Source of the DNA: Oscillospiraceae bacterium
Lineage (GTDB): Bacteria; Bacillota; Clostridia; Oscillospirales; CAG-272
Length of the DNA stretch: 64,000 bases
Direction: 5' to 3'
NCBI GenBank assembly: GCA_015064735.1
Contig: SVRP01000002.1
Coordinates: 18,591-82,590 of the forward strand
Part shown: piece after piece, positions 8,148-16,874 of the stretch
Layout of the letters: every line of letters starts with the position of its first letter
How positions within the stretch are numbered: the stretch's first letter is position 1
The notes under the pieces: model-generated
Told to the model about the DNA's origin: nothing
Database searches by the model: none
What the model saw: only the letters and a program-made list of their open reading frames with translations
Translations under genes and position numbers: made by a program

Positions 8148-11100
8148 ATGAAAAGAATTTTATCATTGTTTCTTGCAGTGTTAATGGTAATGGCAATCGC
8201 AGTAACGGCGATACCTACAGCCTTCGCAGCAGGAAACACCACAGAAGGTGCTGACGATGCTTATTTCAAAATAGGCGATCAGTACTACACCACACTTAAG
8301 GCTGCCCTTACGGACGCAAAGGACGGCGACACTATCGAGATGCTTAAGAACTTCGATGACAGCACTACGGCAAATCTCGGTACGTATTCCAAAAACCTTA
8401 CCATTAACGGTAACGGATTTACTTACACTGCGAAGAAGAATACAAACGCGTATTGGTTCTACATCAGCGGTGGAAAGACTCTTACTATCAATAATCTTAA
8501 TCTGATAGCACAGAGTGGTGTAGGAATAAACGGAGCAGGTGGAACTATCAACCTCAATGACTGTAACTTCCTTACCACCCACAGAATGGCGATAAGAACC
8601 AGCGGCGCTAAGTACGCTGAGTTCAATCTTAACAACACCGTTCTTGAGATCAACAGCGATACCAACGCAAACGGCGCTCAGGCTGAGCCTCTCGTTTACC
8701 TTGACGGAACCGATTACAACATCCTTAACCTTACCGGTACCTCTAAGCTCATTAGAAGCACCAAGACCACCGGCAACCGTGGTAACTGCTCGATAATCAA
8801 CGTTGTAGGCGGCGCCGGATACGTCGAGATCAATCTTGGCTCTGAGGCTGAAATCGTAATGAATCAGGCAACCGGAGCAACCAACGCACCTATAGGTATT
8901 CACCACAACGCAGCCAACGTAGTTGCGCTCAATCTTGAGAACGGCTCTACCTTCAGAGTTAATTCCAAGATACAGACCGCGCCTGTTTTCCTTAGCGTGG
9001 AAAACAACGGAAAGGGCTATGCTGTAAACGATAAGGGTTGTAACTGGCTCGTTTCGGACGAATCGGCAGCTCCCACTACTACGTACCTGTCCGACCTCAC
9101 CACTTTTGAGGAGCTTGCTACTTCTCCTGAGACAGGTTATACCGCTTACACTACCGTAATTCCCGAAGCAAACAATTCCGACGATATTATCCGCTACTTT
9201 AACGGTACTTCTGTACTGTATACTTATGACCTTAAGGTTGCTATGAGCGGAGCAGTGAACGGCTCCTCTATTATCTTCCTCGGCGACGTTACCCAGAAGT
9301 CTGAAAACGGTATGTGCAGTACTTCCTCAAAGGCTGTTTCTTTCATAGGAAACGGATACACCCTTACGCTTAACGACAACACCGCGGGCGGAACCTTCCC
9401 CTTCCAGACGACAAAGAATACCACTATCGCGAACTTTGAAAAGATAGCTACAACTACCGGTGGACTTCAGGTACATAATGGAACTACCGTAGTAACCAAC
9501 ACCGTGATTGAATCGGGTAACAGAGCGGGCGCTAAGATGTCCGGTGGCGCAGGAACAAACGCTCACCTGATCGTTAAGGATGCTGAAATATGCACCAACG
9601 CAAGCGCGCCTAACACCGAGGCTGTAGTTATATTTGAAAATGCCGGAACATATACGCTTACTCTCAGAGAAGGCGCAGAGCTTCGCAGAAACAACCCCAG
9701 CAAAGGCAACGTTGAAAGTCAGGCATCTGTTCTCTATGCTGCAAATGCGGCCGGAAACTATACCATAAATATGGAGAGCGGCTCCAAGATGGCTACCGCG
9801 CCTATGTCCGGTAATGCGGCATGCTCTGTTATAGCGTTTAACAACACTGCGGGTAAGATGACAATAAACATGGAGGAGGGAGCATATCTCGTTTCCGAAT
9901 CCTCTGTACTTACCACTCTTCATTTCGTATATGCCAATGTTGGAGCAAAGATAAAGCTCAATGCTCCCGCAGACGCGTTCCTCGCAACTTCTGCAACAAC
10001 AACCGTACCGAACTATAACGAGGGTGCTGAGTACGGTGGATACACCGGCACGTTTGCAAAGAAAGAAACCTCTGACGTACCCGGTTACGACCAGTACGTT
10101 CTTACAAGAGGTAAGGCAAGCGCGAATAAGTTTAAGGTTGTAAACGCGTTCGGTGATACCGTATACGTTGATACAATGGCAAAGGTATTTGCGTTCTCCA
10201 CTGCAACCGTAACTATGCTTGAGGACGTGAACGAGAGCGGAAGCGGATATACCGTTGCTGCAGGCAAAAATATAACTCTTGACCTTAACGGTAAGAAGTA
10301 TACCAATACCGCTTCGAGCTATGTTATTGGTTCTATGAAGGGTAACCTTACCATTAAGAACGGTACCTTCAGTGTTAAGAGAGGTATTGTAGTTCAGGCA
10401 GGCGGCGTTCTTAACTTCGACGGCGCAACTGCATCCTCCACAGAAAGACCTCTTATTAAGCTCAACGGAGCAGGAACCACCACTGCTAATATCAACAACT
10501 CTAACCTTAGCATAAATGCAAACGGCGAGAACCTTATTCTTATAGAGCAAGGAACCGACGGCTTCCTTAACGTAACCGGCAACTCTGTTCTATCTCATGT
10601 TGGCGCGGCTGCAGGTCGTCCTAATTGTTCGGTAATCACCGTTCAGCAGAATAATGTTACAGACGCGGACGTTGACGCGACCATCACAATCGGAGCGGGC
10701 GCAAAGCTTCACTCCGCATACGCTTTGGACAACAGTAACAAGACCAACGCGGGAGCTTGTATTCTTGATATGACCTACGGTAAGATTGATATAATTCTTG
10801 AAAAGGATTCTATCCTTGCAATCGACCGTAAGTTTGCGGCAGAGACGTACTTCATCTGGGAATCCAGAACTAGCGGTTCTTCTACTAACGCAGATACCGG
10901 TGTTACAACCACCAAGAACGGTAAGACGACTATTACCGACAAGGGAGCTATTTACTCCGCAAATGCAACCGCATTGGCTAACGGTGTACATTTCCCCGCA
11001 ATCGCAAAGAGCGGTGAAACCCAGATGGGCTTCCTTGGCAGCGACGGTAAGTTTTATCACACAGGTAAGAACGTTGCTACAGCAGAGGAAACCGTAACCT

Positions 11101-13289
11101 TCTCGCCCATATACTATGGCACAGACGACTTTGGATTGGTATACGGTGCATCACTCCGTACGATCAAGAACGAGATTGGAATACGTTTTTCCGGATATTT
11201 TTCGGATTTACTTAAGAATACTTTAGGAAACAACGTTACGTTTGGAATGGCAATAGCTCCCGGAAAAACTACAGCCGATGACCCTGTTGCAAATACCTCG
11301 AATCTCTTCGTAAAGAGTACTAAAAATCAAACAAAACGTACCATTGCAGGAAAAACATACGAAAATGTATATCATGTAGCAGTAATTTATCCCTATAATT
11401 TTGAGACCCTAAACGAGGCTACAAAGACTAATGCATATTTTCTTTCCCTTGCAACCCGTGCGTATTTTGAGATAACCTATGCTGACGGATCAACTGTAAA
11501 GTATTACACAACGCTTACATCGGATAATATTCGTTGTATGGCACAGATCGCTCAGAATCTCGATGACACAGGAGAAACTAACGACGTAATAACAGACATT
11601 GTAAATACAATCCAAACGACAAACGTTGAAAAGTATTATAACTATTTAATCAAAAACGGCACCGGTGTGGGGGTTGTATATCCTTCAGGTGCATCTGATG
11701 AAGTAATGGCTGCCGCAAACAAGATTGCTGCGAAGCTTGGTGTAACTGCAAAGGTTGCAGGTACATACAATGCAAACACAGTTGAGATAGTGGTGGGCAA
11801 TGTAAACTATACTGAGGTTACGTCTCTTACTTCGGCACTCGGATATTTTGAGGGTGCGGTTAAAGTATCGGGTAAGAAGGTAGTCGTTGCCGGATATGAT
11901 GATACATGTATTGCTCTTGCTGCAGATAAGCTCATTGCAAACATTTCTAAGAAGACTCTTTACAATGGAGACGTAATTATAAGCAAGACCTACGAAGAGC
12001 ATGTTTCTTCAAATACAACGGTATCCGAGCTTCCCAGAATTTCCGGATATACTCTTGATATGGTAGATACCGCAGACAACTGTTATATGCTTGAGCTTGG
12101 AACTTCATCTTCTGCTACAAGTGGAAAGTTCAGTACGTTCAAAATGGCTCTTGAAAATGACGGATATAGCCTTTACGCGTATAAGACTATAGAAAAGAAC
12201 AGTTACTACACCTACACTAACGGTAAGGTTATTGTAACCTTGTTGTCCTTTACTCCTTCATCAAGTACTCAGTATACACACAGGCTTCTTGTTGAACCTT
12301 ATGAAAAGGGAAAGCTTCCTACTAAGGTTGCGGACAATAAGTATACTCCCATAAGCGGACTTGAATCTACTATAACTCAGGTAGGTTTGTGGTATGCAAG
12401 TCCCAGCAAGCCCCTTATAGATCCTCCCAATAGTGAAGGAAGAGAATTCTACAACTACTTTAACGGAATGAGCTATGTGATTCGTCTTGCTGATGGAAGC
12501 TTTATTGTTGTGGACGGTGGACACAATAACCCCGTTTCTATACAGAATCTTTACGATATTCTTAAGAAACAGGCACCCAATCCTGACAATATTGTGGTAG
12601 CAGCATGGTTCTTATCTCATAATCATGATGACCATATCGGATTTTTCTCCGGATTTGCAAGTAAGTTTAATGATATTACCGTTGAAAGATTTGTCTATAA
12701 TTTCCCTGCGGGATCAGCAAGTAAAAATTTCACCGACAATGTAATCAAGTACTATCCCGAAGCATCTATAATCAAGGCGCACCCCGGACAGGAATTCAAT
12801 ATCCGAAACGCAAAGATAACTATGCTCTATACAGCAGATGTGTATACCAAAGAAACGATGACAGATACGAATAACGCGTCTATTGTATGGAAGATGGAGC
12901 TTAACGGTAAGACCTTTATGTGTCTTGGTGATTACTCTGAAAGCGGTGATACTTTGATGAAACTTTATACTGCAACTACATTGAAGAGCGATATCGTACA
13001 GGTTGCTCACCACGGTATAAGCGGTATGTCAAATGACGTGTATGTGAAGATAGCTCCCGAATACGCATTCTGGCCGGTAGCTAACTTCCAACTTGATTGG
13101 AACGGTATTGGCGGAAATAAACCCATCGACCTTACTCAGGGTTCAAAGTATACCATGAACAAATACATTCTTGATATGCCCGATGAAAAGGTATTTGTTG
13201 CACGTGATGATGTAGCCGTAATGACTATCAGCGGTGGAAAAGTAACCACTAATGTCTACGATACTGTTTCTGCGTACGTTAATAATTAA
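8148..13289 (+). CDS. Large secreted protein: repetitive beta-helix-like modules, a GASLR...GIRF domain, an accessory alpha/beta domain and a C-terminal ComEC-like MBL domain
   Basis: Signal peptide MKRILSLFLAVLMVMAIAVTAIPTAFA. Three repeated LTINGNG/ITLDLNGK-type modules. C-terminal SHNHDDHIG, CLGDYSESGD and VAHHGISG. The last ~555 aa are paralogous to the 6286 product. Confidence 0.85.
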   Translation: MKRILSLFLAVLMVMAIAVTAIPTAFAAGNTTEGADDAYFKIGDQYYTTLKAALTDAKDGDTIEMLKNFDDSTTANLGTYSKNLTINGNGFTYTAKKNTNAYWFYISGGKTLTINNLNLIAQSGVGINGAGGTINLNDCNFLTTHRMAIRTSGAKYAEFNLNNTVLEINSDTNANGAQAEPLVYLDGTDYNILNLTGTSKLIRSTKTTGNRGNCSIINVVGGAGYVEINLGSEAEIVMNQATGATNAPIGIHHNAANVVALNLENGSTFRVNSKIQTAPVFLSVENNGKGYAVNDKGCNWLVSDESAAPTTTYLSDLTTFEELATSPETGYTAYTTVIPEANNSDDIIRYFNGTSVLYTYDLKVAMSGAVNGSSIIFLGDVTQKSENGMCSTSSKAVSFIGNGYTLTLNDNTAGGTFPFQTTKNTTIANFEKIATTTGGLQVHNGTTVVTNTVIESGNRAGAKMSGGAGTNAHLIVKDAEICTNASAPNTEAVVIFENAGTYTLTLREGAELRRNNPSKGNVESQASVLYAANAAGNYTINMESGSKMATAPMSGNAACSVIAFNNTAGKMTINMEEGAYLVSESSVLTTLHFVYANVGAKIKLNAPADAFLATSATTTVPNYNEGAEYGGYTGTFAKKETSDVPGYDQYVLTRGKASANKFKVVNAFGDTVYVDTMAKVFAFSTATVTMLEDVNESGSGYTVAAGKNITLDLNGKKYTNTASSYVIGSMKGNLTIKNGTFSVKRGIVVQAGGVLNFDGATASSTERPLIKLNGAGTTTANINNSNLSINANGENLILIEQGTDGFLNVTGNSVLSHVGAAAGRPNCSVITVQQNNVTDADVDATITIGAGAKLHSAYALDNSNKTNAGACILDMTYGKIDIILEKDSILAIDRKFAAETYFIWESRTSGSSTNADTGVTTTKNGKTTITDKGAIYSANATALANGVHFPAIAKSGETQMGFLGSDGKFYHTGKNVATAEETVTFSPIYYGTDDFGLVYGASLRTIKNEIGIRFSGYFSDLLKNTLGNNVTFGMAIAPGKTTADDPVANTSNLFVKSTKNQTKRTIAGKTYENVYHVAVIYPYNFETLNEATKTNAYFLSLATRAYFEITYADGSTVKYYTTLTSDNIRCMAQIAQNLDDTGETNDVITDIVNTIQTTNVEKYYNYLIKNGTGVGVVYPSGASDEVMAAANKIAAKLGVTAKVAGTYNANTVEIVVGNVNYTEVTSLTSALGYFEGAVKVSGKKVVVAGYDDTCIALAADKLIANISKKTLYNGDVIISKTYEEHVSSNTTVSELPRISGYTLDMVDTADNCYMLELGTSSSATSGKFSTFKMALENDGYSLYAYKTIEKNSYYTYTNGKVIVTLLSFTPSSSTQYTHRLLVEPYEKGKLPTKVADNKYTPISGLESTITQVGLWYASPSKPLIDPPNSEGREFYNYFNGMSYVIRLADGSFIVVDGGHNNPVSIQNLYDILKKQAPNPDNIVVAAWFLSHNHDDHIGFFSGFASKFNDITVERFVYNFPAGSASKNFTDNVIKYYPEASIIKAHPGQEFNIRNAKITMLYTADVYTKETMTDTNNASIVWKMELNGKTFMCLGDYSESGDTLMKLYTATTLKSDIVQVAHHGISGMSNDVYVKIAPEYAFWPVANFQLDWNGIGGNKPIDLTQGSKYTMNKYILDMPDEKVFVARDDVAVMTISGGKVTTNVYDTVSAYVNN

Positions 13290-13364
13290 AACTCGTAAGT
13301 AGTTCATAGAAATCATTAAAGTAGTAATTTTGACACATTTGCAACAAATTAAGGCGGTATCAAT

Positions 13365-13646
13365 ATGAAAAAGATATTGGTTTGTTTACTTATCCTTTGC
13401 TTGGTTTCGACAATCGTTTGCGCGTGCGAAAGCAGAGATAATACTGAAACTAATAATGACGGGTCAATCACAGTAGATGGCGATTCCAATTCTTCCGATG
13501 ACGGTGGAACAAATGATTCTGATACGTATGGAGAATCTAACAGCTCCTCTGACGACGGAAGCTCCGATTCCTCGGATACTGAAGCGGTTGATTATGATGA
13601 TACTGCAACCGCGCTTCCAAATTGGTTTGAAAAAACCGAAGCATAA
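13365..13646 (+). CDS. Small acidic Ser/Asp-rich lipoprotein
   Basis: MKKILVCLLILCLVSTIVCACES lipobox-like signal, then a low-complexity S/D/G tail. Paralogue of the 16252 product. Confidence 0.7.
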   Translation: MKKILVCLLILCLVSTIVCACESRDNTETNNDGSITVDGDSNSSDDGGTNDSDTYGESNSSSDDGSSDSSDTEAVDYDDTATALPNWFEKTEA

Positions 13647-13659
13647 TAATTTTTAAAGA

Positions 13660-13698
13660 AAATTGCTTGTATTTGTGTAATACAAGTGCAAGCAATTT
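13660..13698. other. Intergenic hairpin with an overlapping alternative stem
   Basis: AAATTGCTTG (13660-13669) / CAAGCAATTT (13689-13698); alternative CTTGTATT (13666-13673) / AATACAAG (13679-13686). No strong T-tract follows. Confidence 0.55.
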
Positions 13699-13732
13699 CT
13701 AATAAAAACAAAAAGAAAGGAACTTATAGCTT

Positions 13733-16231
13733 ATGAAAAAGTATTTATCACTCTTTCTTGCTATCGTAATGGTTTTAACCATTGCAATCCCCGTATTTGC
13801 GGCTGACGAGAATAGCCCGTTCAAAATAGGAGATATCTATTATGACACTCTTCTCGAAGCTGTAGCTGCGGCAGAAGACGGCGACACCATCGAAATGCTC
13901 AAGGATTACACGATGGACGGTGTAACCCAGAACCAGATTAAAATCACAAAGAGCATTACCATTGATGGAGGTAACCACACGTTAACCTTCAATGCCAGCG
14001 CGGCTAACGTATTCCCAATATTGGTTGATGCTGCCGGAAAAGTAGTAACAATTCAGAACTTTGCGGAAATTACGTCTTCCGGTGGCGGTATTTCGGTTGG
14101 AAACGGTACTCTTAACCTTAACGGCGTTACCGTAACAGGTAAGGGACGTGCTGCTGTTAAAACTCAGAATGGTAGCGCTGCAAAGGCTATCAACGTTGAA
14201 AATTCTACTATCAGAATGGCGCTTGACGCAGGTAAGACCGAGGCTACCATGATCCTCTCCGGAGGTCAGGCATCTACTCTTACTCTCGGAAACGGCGCAG
14301 TTGTTGAAAAGGCAAGTAAGGCTAATAGCGCGACAATGTCTCAGTCCTCGGTTATCTACTTCCTGGATAACGGTGCTCACTCTATCGTGATGAACTCCGG
14401 CTCCAAGATAATCGCAAAGCAGGCAGTTGACCACAACGCAACTACCGTTATCGGACTTGCCGATGCTAAAGGCGCAAACGCTATTACGATAAATGAAGGC
14501 GCGCATTTTGTCGTAGAAACTTCGATTCCTACCGTATATTTCCTTAGCTCCAACGTTGGTGGTAATACGACTATTACCGCTCATGATAATGCCTTCCTTG
14601 TTAAAGAAGACCTGACCCCCACTCTTCCCGGTTATACCGCGGATATGACACACGGTGGAACGGCATACAACTGGGAGGAGAGCACTTCTTCCGTTGCCGG
14701 ATATAAGGCTTACAAGATGGTTGAAAATACCAACGTTGATTATAACTTTGAAATTATAAAAGGCGAGGATTCTGCTAATTTCGCGGGTTCATTGAAGGAC
14801 GCGCTTAATCTCTCTACCGACGGTTCAACAATCAAGTTCCTTAAGGACTACACAAACGCTGATGTAGGAATAACCCTTTCCGGTAAGAGCATTACGGTTG
14901 ACCTTAACAACTTTAAGCTCGGAAACTCCAACGGCAGCAACTATTTTATTACTTCCCTTAAGTCCGGTCTTACCTTTAAGAACGGTACTGTTGAGACCAT
15001 TCGCGGAATTGTTGTTCAGGATGGCGGACATCTTGCGTTTGAAAACGTAACCGCTACTGCTATTCAAAACGGTTCTAGTGAAAGACCTATGGTTAAGCTC
15101 AGTGGAAAGGGCGCAACCAGGCTTACTGTAAACAATGCTACTCTTGAATTGAAGGGCACCAACGGTGAATCCTTGATTCTTTGCGAGCATGGAACTACCG
15201 CTACTATTAATGTTACCGGAAACTCTGTAATTAAGTACAGCGGTAACGTTAAGGGTAATGACCAAAACCACGTTGCGATAGCTGTTCAGAAGGGTAACAC
15301 CGACGGTACTAGCCTTACACTCAATGTAGGTGCAGGCTCCAGCCTTGTTGCTGCTCATATTGGCAATGCAGACAGAGCGGGAAAGATAGCTGCTATTATT
15401 GCTGACCAGACTAACGGAACAATTACCGTTAACCTCGAAGCAGGCGCAACTCTTAAGGCTGACCGTACTCTCGGTGCAGACAACGTAACTAAGACCGCGT
15501 TCATTAATCAGGTTGGTTCTTTGGGCCTTGAGGGTGAAAACTTTGTTAATGACAACGGAGCAAACTGGGTAATCAGCGCTGACGTTGCAAAGCAGGGAAT
15601 TGCTCTTCCCGCAAACGTATTTGGTTACAAGATAGGCGACAATATCGTTAATCTTGCAGAAGGAAACGTATACAAGAATGAAGCAGCTACCGAGGCTGTA
15701 ACAATTTCTGCTATATTCTACTCCTTCAAGCCCGAAATGATCAAGGGTGCAGCTATGAGACTTGAGCTTCCTTTCGGTCTCAGATTCGGCGCAACTATCA
15801 GTGCTGATGAATTTGAAGCGATAAAAGTTCTTGATCCTAACGCTGAGGTTGGATTTGTAGTTGCTAAGAAGGGCGACGCAGGCTCTAAATTTGATACTGC
15901 CACTATGATGGAAAGTAAATATAAGTTCATGCCTGCTACTACCGTTGTAAACGCTGATGGTACCGTAACCTTTGAGACTAACGTATATATTGGCGAGGAT
16001 AGCGTAATTACTTCCGCTGATAAGTCCGGCTTCAAGACAAACGTTGCTGCAAAGGCGTACGTTAAGGCTACCATCGGAGGTCAGGAAGTATACTACTTTG
16101 CGGATTACAGCATGGCTGAAAACAGCCGTTCCTTGTACAACGTTGCTCAGTCCTACGTGGCAGACACTGTAGACGGTTCTACCGAAAACATTGTTGCTAA
16201 CTACATCATCGCTGTTAGCGAAGCAAAATAA
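13733..16231 (+). CDS. Secreted beta-helix-like surface protein with C-terminal GAAMR...GLRF domain
   Basis: Signal peptide MKKYLSLFLAIVMVLTIAIPVFA. Modules parallel those of the 8148 product (FKIGDIYYDTLLEAVAAAEDGDTIEMLKDY; RGIVVQDGG). No MBL domain. Confidence 0.8.
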   Translation: MKKYLSLFLAIVMVLTIAIPVFAADENSPFKIGDIYYDTLLEAVAAAEDGDTIEMLKDYTMDGVTQNQIKITKSITIDGGNHTLTFNASAANVFPILVDAAGKVVTIQNFAEITSSGGGISVGNGTLNLNGVTVTGKGRAAVKTQNGSAAKAINVENSTIRMALDAGKTEATMILSGGQASTLTLGNGAVVEKASKANSATMSQSSVIYFLDNGAHSIVMNSGSKIIAKQAVDHNATTVIGLADAKGANAITINEGAHFVVETSIPTVYFLSSNVGGNTTITAHDNAFLVKEDLTPTLPGYTADMTHGGTAYNWEESTSSVAGYKAYKMVENTNVDYNFEIIKGEDSANFAGSLKDALNLSTDGSTIKFLKDYTNADVGITLSGKSITVDLNNFKLGNSNGSNYFITSLKSGLTFKNGTVETIRGIVVQDGGHLAFENVTATAIQNGSSERPMVKLSGKGATRLTVNNATLELKGTNGESLILCEHGTTATINVTGNSVIKYSGNVKGNDQNHVAIAVQKGNTDGTSLTLNVGAGSSLVAAHIGNADRAGKIAAIIADQTNGTITVNLEAGATLKADRTLGADNVTKTAFINQVGSLGLEGENFVNDNGANWVISADVAKQGIALPANVFGYKIGDNIVNLAEGNVYKNEAATEAVTISAIFYSFKPEMIKGAAMRLELPFGLRFGATISADEFEAIKVLDPNAEVGFVVAKKGDAGSKFDTATMMESKYKFMPATTVVNADGTVTFETNVYIGEDSVITSADKSGFKTNVAAKAYVKATIGGQEVYYFADYSMAENSRSLYNVAQSYVADTVDGSTENIVANYIIAVSEAK

Positions 16232-16251
16232 GAAAGGTTAGGTAATTGAAT

Positions 16252-16548
16252 ATGAAAAAATTATTAGCTTGTTTACTTATCCTTTGCTTGGTTTCTGCAA
16301 TCATATGCGCATGCGGCAAAAAGGATAATACCGAAACTAATAACGATGGTACAACTACATTGGCAGACGATTCTTCCAATATCGGTACTGATGACTCTGA
16401 TTCCGTTAGCGGAGATGATTCTTCTGACCTCGGCGGAGATGATTCTTCCAGCTCGGAAGAGTCCTCTGAGAAGCCTATTCCCGATATCTCCAAGGAGCCC
16501 GTTTCTCCTAACCCCGATGAGGACGGAAAGTGGTCTAACCCCTATTAA
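16252..16548 (+). CDS. Small acidic Ser/Asp-rich lipoprotein
   Basis: MKKLLACLLILCLVSAIICACGKKDNTETNNDG, closely similar to the 13365 product; GGDDSSSSEESSE tail. Confidence 0.7.
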   Translation: MKKLLACLLILCLVSAIICACGKKDNTETNNDGTTTLADDSSNIGTDDSDSVSGDDSSDLGGDDSSSSEESSEKPIPDISKEPVSPNPDEDGKWSNPY

Positions 16549-16591
16549 TAACGCTACGCTTTTAAGCGTACAAGCAACTGAATAACACTTT

Positions 16592-16635
16592 AGCCGCTCT
16601 TATTATCGTTCTTCGATGGTAAGAGCGGCTTTTGT
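16592..16635 (+). terminator. Intrinsic terminator at the end of the surface-protein cluster
   Basis: AGCCGCTCTTA...TAAGAGCGGCT stem followed by TTTGTCGTATTTTT. Confidence 0.8.
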
Positions 16636-16701
16636 CGTATTTTTGGACAATTTAATGCGAAATAATTTTTAAATTTTTGGCACGATTATAATTATTTTCT
16701 G

Positions 16702-16730
16702 TTGACTTTATTGTCGCATTATGTTATAAT
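16702..16730 (+). promoter_or_regulatory. Promoter of the ZTP riboswitch / purine operon
   Basis: TTGACT (16702-16707), 17-nt spacer, TATAAT (16725-16730). Confidence 0.85.
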
Positions 16731-16742
16731 TATTTTGTAGTT

Positions 16743-16825
16743 TTATGGGCGCTTTACAACCGGCGGATTTTGTGGAAATAACCACGGTGGGAGTTGAGCG
16801 CAATAACGCCGACCGCCTGGGCAAA
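16743..16825 (+). ncRNA. ZTP (pfl motif) riboswitch aptamer
   Basis: Characteristic ACCGGCGGATTTTGTGGAAATAACCACGGTGGGAG ... GCCGACCGCCTGGGCA, directly upstream of purE. Confidence 0.92.
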
Positions 16826-16860
16826 CCTGTTTGTGTAGGATAGGTTTGCCTATATTTTGT
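16819..16860 (+). terminator. Riboswitch expression-platform terminator
   Basis: GGGCAAACCT...AGGTTTGCC followed by TATATTTTGTTT. The 5' arm overlaps the conserved CCTGGGCA of the aptamer. Confidence 0.8.
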
Positions 16861-16874
16861 TTATGGAGGATTTT

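Noticed and set aside
9327-10550. 407-aa reverse-strand ORF opposite the giant surface protein
   Set aside because: Shadow ORF of a codon-biased, repetitive gene; Cys/Tyr/Arg-rich composition with no recognisable motif, no SD, opposite a well-supported gene.
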